The notes below the pieces were generated by a model. That model was not told the origin of the DNA and ran no database searches. It saw only the letters and a list, made by a program, of their open reading frames with translations. A stretch of DNA of 64,000 nt, taken from NCBI RefSeq assembly GCF_963664415.1, contig NZ_OY761445.1, positions 2,320,501-2,384,500 on the forward strand. The letters run 5' to 3'. A program made the position numbers and the translations under genes. This document shows positions 7,818 through 16,675 of this stretch, one piece after another. Origin of the DNA: an uncultured Desulfobacter sp. Its GTDB lineage: Bacteria > Desulfobacterota > Desulfobacteria > Desulfobacterales > Desulfobacteraceae. Every line of letters begins with the position of its first letter. Positions within the stretch are counted from its first letter, which is position 1.

Positions 7818-8138
7818 ATGCCAAGATCAAGAAAAGCAACAAATGAAAAACTTAGCAGATACTGGAAATCAAACATCGAACGTTGGGCGACATCAGGGCT
7901 GACCCAGACAGAATATTGCAGACGCAATGACCTGTCCAAAGACAGGTTCACATATTGGAAAAGAAAATTTAAAAGACAAAACCTTCCTGTAGAATTTATC
8001 CAGTTGCCGATACCCGCCAATATTCATACGACCGGGTTGAAGTTGAACCTTGGCCAGGGTGTACAAATAGAAATCCCGGACGGTTTCACCAGCGAGACGC
8101 TTGAAAGGGTTCTTGCAACCTTGAGATCCATCTCATGA
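7818..8138 (+). CDS. tnpA: IS66 accessory protein TnpA
   Basis: This 106-residue protein matches the IS66 TnpA layout. A helix-turn-helix (LTQTEYCRRNDLSKDRFTYWKRKF cut into its helices around residues 28-52) is followed by a variable middle and a C-terminal beta segment (VQIEIPDGFTSETLERVL). It overlaps tnpB by ATGA, so the two are translationally coupled. TnpA and TnpB are accessory proteins needed for IS66 movement, with roles not fully defined. Confidence 0.9.
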   Translation: MPRSRKATNEKLSRYWKSNIERWATSGLTQTEYCRRNDLSKDRFTYWKRKFKRQNLPVEFIQLPIPANIHTTGLKLNLGQGVQIEIPDGFTSETLERVLATLRSIS

Positions 8139-8482
8139 TGAACTTTTCACCAGACACAAAAGTCTATCTGGCTGTGGGTACTACTGACATGCGCAAAGCG
8201 ATTAACGGCCTTTCCGTTATCGTAAGCGAACGAATGCAGTTGGATATATTTTCAGGATCCCTGTTTGTGTTCTGCAACCGGGCACAAACCATTTTAAAAA
8301 TTTTATACTGGGATAAAAACGGTTTTTGCCTGTGGCAAAAGCGCCTTGAAAAAGACCGGTTCAAATGGCCGAATTCACCAAAAGATGTCATGAATATTAC
8401 AAGCCGGGAACTGACCTGGCTGGTCGATGGACTGAATATAAATCAGGCTCATAAACCCCTAAAATACTCTATGATTTTTTAG
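8135..8482 (+). CDS. tnpB: IS66 accessory protein TnpB
   Basis: This 115-residue IS66 Orf2-like protein has the hallmark sequences VGTTDMRKAINGLS near residues 14-27, SLFVFCNRA, and LYWDKNGFCLWQKRLEKDRF near 57-76. The start overlaps the tnpA stop by four bases (ATGA). It appears full length. tnpC follows after 44 bp. Confidence 0.93.
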   Translation: MMNFSPDTKVYLAVGTTDMRKAINGLSVIVSERMQLDIFSGSLFVFCNRAQTILKILYWDKNGFCLWQKRLEKDRFKWPNSPKDVMNITSRELTWLVDGLNINQAHKPLKYSMIF

Positions 8483-8526
8483 GCGAAAAACTATGAAAAA
8501 ACCCTTGGTTATGGTATATACAGCCC

Positions 8527-10053
8527 ATGACAAGAGACACTCTCAAAGATGCTGAAAGCCTGGATGAAGTCAAAGAAATCGCTCTGAATTTGTTTGATGA
8601 AAACATAATTCTTCAAGAGCAGATTAAATCCCTCCAGGACAGGCTTTTTGGTCGCAAATCAGAAAAAACGCCCAAAGATGGCGAGCAAATGTCTCTTTTT
8701 GATATGCCGGAACCTGATCTTCCGATTCTGAATGAAGATGATACCGTCACCATTACAGAGCATTCCCGCAAAAAACGCGGCCGCAAACCACTGCCGGCAG
8801 ATCTTCTCCGTGTCGATGTTGTTCATAAACTCAGTGAGAATGACAGAAAATGCGATTGCGGCTGCTTGAAAGATAAAATCGGTGAAGAAGCCTCTGAGCA
8901 GCTTGATTACATCCCAGCCAAGGTTCGGGTGATTCGAAATATCCGGTATAAATACGCCTGTAAAAACTGCGAGGGGGTTGAAGATGAAGGCCCTACCGTA
9001 TCTATTGCCAGGATGCCGGATCAGATTATTCCAAAAAGTATTGCCACTCCGGGACTGCTTGCCCATATCCTGACCGCCAAATTTGCAGATGCTTTGCCGT
9101 TTTATCGTCAAGAAAAGCAGTTTGCCAGAATCGGCATTGAGCTTGCCAGATCAACCATGTGTAAATGGGGCATGAAGGTGGCAGATGCCTGTGAAATTAT
9201 CATCGGCATGATGAAGGACGACATCCTGGCCAACCCCATGATTGGTATTGATGAAACTCCTCTCCAAGTGTTAAAGGAACCACGGAAATCCAAATCTTAT
9301 ATGTGGATTTTCAGGGGTGGACCACCAGACAAGCCGATTATCCTGTTCGAATATCACCCGACAAGGTCTGGGGATGTGGTTTCAACATTTTTGAACGGTT
9401 TTAAGGGCATCGTCCAGACGGACGGATATGCTGGGTATGATTTCCTGGATACCAAAAAAGATATTGTTCATGTTGGGTGCTGGGTTCATGCTCGTCGGAA
9501 GTTTAAAGAGGTAACCAAAGCGCTTGGCAACAAGGCAAATTCTTCCGGAAATGCCGGTTCGGCATTGTTGTATATCAGCAAGCTTTATAAAATTGAAAAA
9601 GAAGCACGGGAACAAGGGTTTTCTGCGAAACAATTGTACAATAAGAGACAATCCCAGGCGATTCCAATTCTTACCGAGTTTAAGAAGTGGCTTGATGAAA
9701 GAGTAAACAAGGTTCCTCCCAAAAGCCTGCTTGGCAAGGCGATCAATTATACCATCGGCCAATGGCCCCGATTGGTCCAATACACAACTGAAGGGTTCAT
9801 TCGACCGGACAACAATTTGGTTGAAAATGCCATCCGGCCTTTTGTCATCGGTCGTAAAAACTGGCTGTTTTCTGATACGGTTCAAGGTGCAAAGGCGAGT
9901 GCGGCAATTTACAGTTTGATAGAGACTGCAAAATCCAATGGACTGGAACCGTACTGGTATCTCAAGTACCTGTTTCAGTATCTGCCTGAGGCAATGACAA
10001 ATGATGATTTTCAAGCGTTGCTCCCCTATAATGTGAAAAAAGAAAAAATGTAA
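8527..10053 (+). CDS. tnpC: IS66 transposase TnpC, last codons altered by an insertion
   Basis: The 508-residue transposase has an N-terminal coiled coil (EQIKSLQDRLFGRKSEK), a zinc-finger-like block with cysteines near 118-120 and 150-153, and the DDE domain: PMIGIDETPLQVL near 238 (first Asp), QTDGYAGYD near 297 (second Asp), and NLVENAIRPFVIGRKNWLF near 434 (Glu). The present stop is created by the ISBst12-type insertion. Without it the protein would read on for seven more codons (ISESVPC) to TGA at 13718-13720. The change is outside the catalytic core, so the protein may still work, but the element's right end is now 3.6 kb away. Confidence 0.93.
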   Translation: MTRDTLKDAESLDEVKEIALNLFDENIILQEQIKSLQDRLFGRKSEKTPKDGEQMSLFDMPEPDLPILNEDDTVTITEHSRKKRGRKPLPADLLRVDVVHKLSENDRKCDCGCLKDKIGEEASEQLDYIPAKVRVIRNIRYKYACKNCEGVEDEGPTVSIARMPDQIIPKSIATPGLLAHILTAKFADALPFYRQEKQFARIGIELARSTMCKWGMKVADACEIIIGMMKDDILANPMIGIDETPLQVLKEPRKSKSYMWIFRGGPPDKPIILFEYHPTRSGDVVSTFLNGFKGIVQTDGYAGYDFLDTKKDIVHVGCWVHARRKFKEVTKALGNKANSSGNAGSALLYISKLYKIEKEAREQGFSAKQLYNKRQSQAIPILTEFKKWLDERVNKVPPKSLLGKAINYTIGQWPRLVQYTTEGFIRPDNNLVENAIRPFVIGRKNWLFSDTVQGAKASAAIYSLIETAKSNGLEPYWYLKYLFQYLPEAMTNDDFQALLPYNVKKEKM

Positions 10054-10300
10054 CTACTCACCCCCATAAAAAAATGTCAAAAAACTAAAAAAAAGCTTGA
10101 CAGGTTTTTGGGAGGTATTTTTTTGAAAAATCAAAATATCCTCGTGCTACATAATAATGTGGCATGCATTTGACAATCACAAAAATTTAATGAAATTTTA
10201 TCCGATTCGTTGAGAAAATGGATTGTAGGGCAACTCAGGAGGTCAAAAAAAGCTGTGTTATAATACAAGCATGGCAACGATGAACAAAACCAGTGTTCGA

Positions 10301-12265
10301 CAGGAGTTTCGGAGATAAACCGTTCGGAATCGTCGAATCCCTTTATTGACAAGCGTTTTCGACCCTGTCTCTTGTAGTACCCCTCAAGTCACACAACCTT
10401 TCTATGCTCAAAACCCTATCAAATCAGTCTTTCTATTGTTTTTTTCTTGACATGTAAGACCCTACTAAATATTATGAATCATGGCACATTTCCATATCAA
10501 GAAGAAAAAAGGAAGACCCTACCTGTATGTCAGGGAGATCGCCCGGGTAAACGGTAAGCCCAAGGTTATTTCTCAAACCTATATTGGTTCACCGGATCGG
10601 GTAGCCAGTCTTGTAAAAGGCCAGTCTCAGGAAATAACCACTTTAAAGGCTGAAGAATTCGGTGCACTGTGGTTGGCCCAGCAAGCAGATAAAGACTTTG
10701 ATCTTTGCTCTATGATTGATGAGATTATTCCACCGGCCGATCGGGAAAAAGGACCTTCAATAGGGGAATATTTCCTTTATTGTGTCTGGAATCGCATGAT
10801 TGAGACCGTCAGTAAAAACAAATTATCGGATTGGTATAAGAGAACCGCGATCCAGCATATACGCCCTGTCGACCTAAACGAACTCTCATGCAAACGATAC
10901 TGGGACAAGTGGGACCGAGTTGATGAAAAAACCTTAAACACGATCATATCGAAATTCTTCAGACGATTATGGCAGGTCGAAAAGCCTTCGTCTGATTGTC
11001 TGTTATTTGATACCACTAATTATTATACCTTCATGGGAAGCCAAACTTTGTCGAAAATTGCGTGCAGAGGTAAAAACAAGGAAGGCAGGCAGGCATCATC
11101 TCAGACAGATCGGCCTCGGCCTTTTGGTTGCACGAGACACCAGACTCCCTTTATTTTATTCGATTTACCCAGGCAATATTCATGATAGCAAGCACTTTGA
11201 ATCAATCATGGAAGAAATGTTTAGGGTGGCATGCGACCTGAACAATACCAAAGAGCGACTTACAATCGTTATTGACAAAGGAATGAATTCTGAAGGGAAT
11301 TACACCTGGATTGACGAGCATTCCAGAGTCCATTTTATTACGACATATTCCACTTATTTTGCCCAGGAGCTTGCGGCTACCCCACTCGACCGGTTTGAAA
11401 TTGCAGATACTGCCCGCAACAGAAGACTGATTGATGAAGAGCGCCGGGAAGAGTGTCAATTGGCATATCGAACTAAAAAAGAATACTGGGGCAAGGAGCG
11501 GAGCGTTATCATAACTTATAATCCCAGGACAGCCCGAAAGAAATCATACACCTTTGAGAGCAAGCTTGATACGATCCGACAGGAATTGCTTGCAATGAGA
11601 ACGAAGGTTAAAGAAGGAGCAGCTCACTGGAAGAAAGCTGAGGACGTACAAGCCAGATATATCCGATTGTGTCAAAGGCTTCACATGGCCCCCGATTTAT
11701 TTACTCTGAATTTTGAAACATCAGCAAACGGCTTGAATATGAGCTTCCGAAAAGATCCATATATAGTGAAACAAAAAAAGCTGATGTTCGGTAAAAATAT
11801 TATCATCACAGATAATACGGACTGGGCGACAAAAGATATTATTGAAGCGAGTTTAGATCGATGGCAAGTTGAAGACCGCTTCCGTCTCAGTAAGAATGAA
11901 GACTTAGTAGGTGTGCAGCCGATCCGGCACTGGACTGACAGCAAAATTAAATGTCATTTATTTACATGTGTGGCCGCCATGGCTTACCTGCGTCGAATTG
12001 AATTAAAACTAAAGAGCGCCGGAATTGAACGGACAGCAGAGAACGTCATGGATGATATGAAGCATCTACATTCTATTCTGACTTTGCCGAAAGGGGCAAG
12101 AAAACCGACCAGGCGCCTTGAGACGCCGAGTAAGACCCAGGCCGAAGTCCTATCGGCCTTTGGCCATCATATTAATGAAGGTGGGGTCTTACAACCTGTT
12201 ACCTGAATTGCGCCCGCCAGGCAAGGCTTTCACCGGGCCATGCAGGTCTAACCACGAAACTCCTG
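10301..12265 (+). mobile_element. IS1634-family element
   Basis: The ends CAGGAGTTTCG (10301-10311) and CGAAACTCCTG (12255-12265) are perfect 11-bp inverted repeats, with looser pairing beyond. The direct repeat TTCGA flanks them at 10296-10300 and 12266-12270. Excision restores the ISBst12-type frame. A second inverted pair, TGTAAGACCCTAC at 10453-10465 and its complement (one mismatch) at 12181-12193, lies inside. It may be a subterminal transposase-binding site or the true end of an inner element. Confidence 0.85.
10481..12206 (+). pseudogene. IS1634-family transposase broken by a 4-bp duplication
   Basis: Two overlapping frames encode the N and C parts of one IS1634-type (IS4-superfamily) transposase of about 570 residues. 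The N part runs 10481 to about 11090 and includes LLFDTTNYYTF (first catalytic Asp). The C part carries LTIVIDKGMNSEGN and the RWQVEDRFRLSKNEDLVGVQP Y/E block near its end. At 11080-11092 GGCA occurs three times in a row. Deleting one copy restores the frame through EGRHHLRQIGLGLL. The transposase is therefore inactive unless rescued by frameshifting. Confidence 0.9.
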
Positions 12266-13742
12266 TTCGAGAAGAAGTCGATCGTGTGAAGCAAGAGTTT
12301 GAGCAACTGAGCTTGGCAGGCAAGGTAACTCCTGAGGTAAAGGTGTTAATGAATAGCATGCTTCTCGTTGTGGAATTGATCCTGTCTGTTTTTCTCGAAA
12401 AGCAAACTCGCAAAAACAGCAAAAATTCAAGTTTGCCTTCTTCTCAAACGGACAGAGATGAAACTGCCAAACCGACTTCTACCGGCAAGGGAAAGGGCAA
12501 AAAAGTCAGTGGTGAAATCAGTAACACCCGTGTTAACGAAACTGTCACCATTGCCAAAGCTGAAACCTGTGATGTCTGCGGCACACCTTTGGATCAAACT
12601 CCTTGCCAGGGGCTCGAACGGCGGACAAAGATAGACATCGTTTTTGAAAAAGTTGTAGAGCACATTGATGCCGAGATAAAGGAATGTCCCAACTGCAAGG
12701 CGACGGCAAAAGGGCATTTTCCCGAAGACATGCCCGGAAGTTTACAGTACGGCAATGGACTCAAAGCTTTTGCCATTCATTTGATAATCAGTCAAATGGT
12801 TGCTCTCAATCGGGTTCAGAAACAGATATCTGCCATGATCGGCACTGTTATCTCCGAGGCAACTTTGCTCAAGTTTGTATGGAGGCTTTATCAATCTCTT
12901 GAGGAATGGGAGACAAAATCCATTGAAAGTATCCTTCATGCCCCTTCCATTCATGTGGATGAGACATCATTCCGGGTGGAAGGTAAAAATCATTGGATTC
13001 ATGTATATTCTTCAGGAGGAATCACGCTAAAATTACTTCATCGAAAGCGGGGCAAGGAGGCGATTGTTGATTTGAATATCATTCCCCGCTATGGTGGGGT
13101 GATCATCCATGATTGCTGGGCATCATATTTATCATATGATCATTGTGGACATGGACTTTGTGGTTCGCACTTATTACGGGAACTGACCTTTATTGTTGAT
13201 TCCAATCAATACAAGTGGGCCATTAATATGAAAAAGTTATTGCAGGAGACTTGTCATATTGTGTCCAAGCGAGAGGATAAATGCCTTACCGATAAAGAAT
13301 ATGCAAATTTGCAGAAACGCTACCGCAACATTCTTACACGTGGGGATAAAGAATTACCGGAGATTCCGCCAAAGCCAAAAGGTAAGCGTGGAAAGATAGC
13401 CAAATCAGATGCTCATAATCTTTGGGAAAGGCTGAAAAAATATGAAACAGCGGTATTGTTGTTTGCCAGAGAATCGTATGTCCCCTTTACCAACAATCGG
13501 GCGGAGCGTGATCTCCGCATGGCAAAGGTGAAACAGAAAATATCAGGATGTTTTAGGCGCCGGCATTATGCTCATGCCTATTGTCGAATTTCAAGCTATC
13601 TGCAAACAATGGCAAGCCAGGGTATCAACCCGCTTGTGGCTATTCAGATGGCTTTGACAGGTAAACTTACAGATATGGGTGAGTAGTTACGAAAAAATTT
13701 CTGAATCTGTCCCTTGCTGAGTGGGGTTAAAACACCGCTTAC

Positions 13743-14549
13743 AGTTATATCACTTTGGCTGATGACGATTTTCCAACCCAAGTTGCTAAATTTATCCAAA
13801 AAGTCGAATTTGCCTTGAGTCGTCTTCAATGCATCGGCCGGAATTTCTCTTGCCGTCGAAGAGAACGCGATTGCGGGCATAAAATTCGTTATCGTCAGGG
13901 CGCCGCGTAAAAGGCGTTGTGGCTGATGGTAACTACATTCAAAAATTGCTTTTGCTTTCTGAATCGTATGGCCGAAACCCTTTCGCATTTCAGCATACAA
14001 ATCTTTAGTCTTAGGAACGACGCCGAGATTGATCAGAAAAAGATTTATCAAGGTTCTGATGTGTCCGTCGTTTTTTCCAGCAGGGGAAGAAAAATCAATA
14101 CTTGACAGATACTTATATGCTTGATCCAGTATTGATTGATACCATTTAAAAGAAGTAATACGGTTCTCTATTTCGGTCAACTTTTGAAGATAATCTACGA
14201 AAATCGTTGTGTACATCGCTTCTTTTTGACTTTTAGCCCTGGCTTCAAGATTTTTCCAATGAGCCTCATATGCCTGCGAAGCGACATCAACTACAAAAAG
14301 GGAGATTGCAAACTTCGATGAACCGAAAAAGGCCCTAACGGCCTCCTTAGGAAAATGGTCCTTTGCCAAGCTGGATGTGTCTTTAACAAAACTTAATGCC
14401 GAGACCAGAGCAACCTTTTTAGGTTGGCCTGCCAAAGCATCCCTTTCCACAGTGCCCATCAAAGCTCTGTAGTTGTCAAACCATGTCTCTGTAACTGCGA
14501 AGAGAGATTCACTTACATCATTTTGGGTAATATTGAATGAAATTTCCAC
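13743..14549 (-). pseudogene. Unknown protein, N-terminal part, interrupted by IS66
   Basis: I start this gene at GTG 14549 (V/M-EISFNITQND) because AGAGGT lies seven bases upstream on the coding strand; an upstream ATG at 14615 has no such site. It supplies 269 codons, then IS66 intervenes, and the last 95 codons lie at 7443-7738, giving a 364-residue protein when joined. The first half looks all-helical with charged coiled-coil segments. There is no signal peptide or long hydrophobic stretch, and no family is recognised. Its position among T6SS cargo genes, followed by a lipoprotein, suggests an effector-like or accessory protein, but nothing in the sequence proves that. Confidence 0.7.
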
Positions 14550-14639
14550 TATGATTACCTCTTCTGTTTGTAGTTGTTTGTGTTGGCCAGCGTTTTGCGT
14601 TTTAGGTCGTCTCAACGTTTTGCTCGTTTTGAATTCTCG

Positions 14640-14662
14640 TTTTGGGTCAGGCTCAGAAACTA
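14640..14662. repeat. Degenerate REP unit at the 3' end of the first RAYT
   Basis: TTTTGGGTCAGGCTCAG lies just past the stop of the RAYT gene at 14675, in the inverse orientation to the GAGCCCGACC units at the 5' end. It is a decayed copy of the GGGTCGGGCTCACG sequence found in the same place beside the other two RAYT genes. Short CGTTTTG repeats lie in 14586-14643. Confidence 0.5.
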
Positions 14663-14674
14663 TCAGTTAAAAAA

Positions 14675-15463
14675 TTAGAAAGAGTCCCAGTTAAACATAT
14701 TTACCTGCCTTATTCTTTCATTTTCAGCACCGAAAGCAGCAGTGTAAGGGCTTTGATCTTCCCGAAGTTCAAAACTGCCCTGAGTTTCATGTATTTTACG
14801 GTGAATCGCTTTTACGCCGAGTTTCGTTTGTATGTTTTCAATATATTCTCTGCTTCCAACGGCAATGCTCCGGGACCACTTTTTTTCACGGGCCAGTTTC
14901 CCTTTTTTTAGACTATCTTCAATCCATTGCCCATGGACCTCTTTTAATGCATCTAAAGATTCACAACCAAGGAGCTCCATTAACCGACGGTAATTTAATA
15001 TGGCATATCTCTTTTTGGGATTTTGGATTTCATTGTAACCGCTCCATCTCCATTCCGATGGATGAGAGACGACGCCTGTTCGTACCATATTCATGTCTAT
15101 ATAAATCAGACAACTGACCAAATGGGTATCGGCCTGGATTGCTGTTGCATGGTAACGATCCTCCCAATAGGCACCTCGCCGTTTTTTTCTGATGTTGTAC
15201 TCTTGAGCCGTCTGCCCGGCAATAACCTGCATTGATTTTGGAATTGTATCCCTGTTACCGTTATCTGATACCAGCAAATGGACATGGTTAGAAGTGACAA
15301 TGTAATTTAAAACTTCAAGGCCGTATTTCTGCTTGGCCCTGAAAAGCAAATCTAACCAACGATTCCTGTCACGAGCAAATTTCAGCAGAAACTCTTTTTT
15401 GTCACAGCGATGGGTTATGTGCCATACACAACCTGGAATAAAAAATCTTTTTGCACGCGGCAT
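14675..15463 (-). CDS. REP-associated tyrosine transposase (RAYT), copy 1
   Basis: This 262-residue single-strand Y1 transposase belongs to the IS200/IS605-related RAYT family, which acts on REP hairpins. The N-terminal Y1 domain starts PGCVWHITHRC. The metal-binding HUH motif is HVHLL near residue 60, and the catalytic Tyr is in QEYNIRKKRRG near residue 92, followed by YWEDRYHAT. The C-terminal ~100 residues include a region (GVKAIHRKIHE) seen in longer RAYTs. It is intact and flanked by REP-like sequences in inverse orientation (14640-14662 and 15580-15595). A ~110-bp leader shared with the other copies precedes it. It separates two cargo gene sets. Confidence 0.93.
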   Translation of the reverse strand: MPRAKRFFIPGCVWHITHRCDKKEFLLKFARDRNRWLDLLFRAKQKYGLEVLNYIVTSNHVHLLVSDNGNRDTIPKSMQVIAGQTAQEYNIRKKRRGAYWEDRYHATAIQADTHLVSCLIYIDMNMVRTGVVSHPSEWRWSGYNEIQNPKKRYAILNYRRLMELLGCESLDALKEVHGQWIEDSLKKGKLAREKKWSRSIAVGSREYIENIQTKLGVKAIHRKIHETQGSFELREDQSPYTAAFGAENERIRQVNMFNWDSF

Positions 15464-15485
15464 TTTTATTTACCATATTTATTCG

Positions 15486-15645
15486 TTTCTTAAACCTGCG
15501 ATTCTTACCCCCAAAAAGTGGTTTTAACACCAAAATAAGGCATAGTATTTCATAGAATCAGACATGATTACAATTAATTAAATGAGCCCGACCTACCAAC
15601 ACGCTACCAACACGCTACCAACACGACCTACCAACACCCCGATTG
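15486..15645. repeat. RAYT leader, REP start and 11-bp minisatellite
   Basis: 15486-15585 is the shared RAYT leader (TTTCTTAAACCTGCGATTC, then AAAAAGTGGTTTTAACACC, then GATTACAATTAATTA). It leads into ATGAGCCCGACC at 15582-15593. The REP unit then runs into a short tandem array of ACCAACACGCT units (about 15594-15640), which seems to have grown from the REP tail. Confidence 0.7.
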
Positions 15646-15982
15646 CCCAAGATGCCGGAGCATCTATGCTGAGCCCCATGAAAAAATCAAAATATTACGA
15701 TGAATATGTGCACAAATTTGAAAAAATCGAAAAATGGTTTGAGTCAGGGCGTTTCATGGAATCGTTTTTACGGGAATTTGAAAGAAATTGCCAAAAAATA
15801 TCCATTTGAGAAAAAAACGCTAATGACACAAATTTTTATATCAAGTACAAATAAGTTGTTTAATTATTTTCGCATTTTGTTGTGGGTTTTGCCTGGGTAT
15901 CAATAGAATAGGCCGGTCCATGGCTGTTAATCAGCATTTTCATATTTAAAGAAGTCCGTGTCCTCAACTCAATCTGTCTGAT
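15646..15982. other. Gene-poor spacer
   Basis: A plus-strand open stretch (15681-15809) could encode a charged 43-residue peptide beginning MKKSKYYDEYVHKFEK, with no good ribosome site and no recognisable family. It may be the remnant of an older gene. I see no terminator, promoter or RNA gene in the rest. Confidence 0.4.
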
Positions 15983-16675
15983 TCAATGCAAGTTGGGTAG
16001 CCAGCTATAACGTTCAGGACCAGGGATAACATTGAGCTGCCAGGACTCCGCAAGGGCGGTCAACAACTGAATAGAGACCTTTGCAGCAGCCTTCGACATG
16101 ACACAGTAGATGTCACCATCAAAAATCGCTATAATTCGCTCGGCGTGTTCCGGTACAAGTTTCTCTGGATACGACCATTGCTTTTTCTCCTTGCACCAGT
16201 CCTGGATCGGGGACATATCCCAAGACTTTCCATTGGGAGGCACAAAAAAAAATTCGATATCAAACTCCGTGTCAATGCCGAACCAGTGCCTAATCGAATC
16301 AACGATCTCGGGAACAGCCAGATCCGCAACTAACAGTTTCTTGGCCCGAGGAATGAAACTCTTAGTCAAAAAAAGGTGACCGCCGGGATCAGAGAGATCA
16401 AGATGGTCTGGAAGAGCCGCTGGCGAATAACCCAGCAAACCGCTCTTTTTCAAAATTTTTGTTTTCGTCCACCAGGCGGCGAAGCCGACATCATCTATTA
16501 GTTTCGCTATAATCGCAGGATACCAGTCCTCACCGACAACCTCTTCCAGGGACGGGAATGTCTGATAGCGGCTATCCGTGTAAAGTTCGCCATTACCCAA
16601 TCGCTGGGGCAGGCAGAGTCTGTACACGCCACTCTGGTTCGATCGGGCAATCGGCCAAGTTCTTATTTTCATCAT
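15983..16675 (-). CDS. Candidate immunity protein of the 16675-17700 effector candidate
   Basis: I start at ATG 16675, which overlaps the stop codon of the upstream gene by one base (TGATG). The longer open frame to 16843 encodes an Arg/Trp-rich stretch that reads antisense to real coding bias and is unlikely. The 230-residue product is acidic and soluble, with no signal peptide or membrane helix. It has a repeated aromatic pattern (FAAWWTKTK, RHWFGIDTEFDIEFFFVPPNGKSW). The family is not recognised. Tight translational coupling behind a hydrophobic-tailed cargo protein is the classic arrangement for effector and immunity, so that role is inferred. Confidence 0.6.
   Translation of the reverse strand: MMKIRTWPIARSNQSGVYRLCLPQRLGNGELYTDSRYQTFPSLEEVVGEDWYPAIIAKLIDDVGFAAWWTKTKILKKSGLLGYSPAALPDHLDLSDPGGHLFLTKSFIPRAKKLLVADLAVPEIVDSIRHWFGIDTEFDIEFFFVPPNGKSWDMSPIQDWCKEKKQWSYPEKLVPEHAERIIAIFDGDIYCVMSKAAAKVSIQLLTALAESWQLNVIPGPERYSWLPNLH

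Larger units (their letters stand above)
10271..13686 (+). pseudogene. ISBst12-type IS66 transposase, split after codon 10
   Basis: The first ten codons (MATMNKTSVR, 10271-10300) lie left of the IS1634 element and the remainder (EEVDRVKQEFEQL onward) begins at 12271. The join is exactly in frame and gives about 481 residues. The larger part holds a zinc-finger pair (CDVCG and CPNC), the DDE motifs HVDETSFRV, IIHDCWASY and NNRAERDLRMAKVKQK, and the H/C-rich CGSHLLREL block, as in the ISBst12 group. The right-hand open frame could still be translated from a fortuitous upstream start (about 12118), but the native gene is broken. Confidence 0.9.
10050..13690 (+). mobile_element. ISBst12-type (IS66-family) element, itself interrupted
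   Basis: Terminal repeats GTAACTACTCACCC at 10050-10063 and the exact complement at 13677-13690 bound the element. The 8-bp target duplication GAAAAAAT lies at 10042-10049 and 13691-13698, inside the tnpC 3' end. Like other ISBst12-group elements it carries a single tnpC-type gene and no tnpA or tnpB. That gene is split after its tenth codon by an IS1634-type element at 10301-12265. Confidence 0.93.
7739..13742 (+). mobile_element. IS66-family element carrying two nested insertions
   Basis: The ends are GTAAGCGATATTTAAACCCC at 7739 and the complement of GTAAGCGGTGTTTTAACCCC ending at 13742, the typical GTAAGCG terminus of IS66. The 8-bp target duplication AGTTATAT lies at 7731-7738 and 13743-13750, the length expected for IS66. 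It encodes tnpA, tnpB and tnpC on the plus strand. The 3' end of tnpC is displaced by an ISBst12-type element at 10050-13690. The native element without insertions would be about 2.4 kb. Confidence 0.95.

Noticed and set aside
15582..15809. Plus-strand 75-codon frame beginning in the REP/minisatellite DNA
   Set aside because: The first third translates repeat DNA. Only a 43-codon tail looks protein-like, without a ribosome site or homology I recognise.
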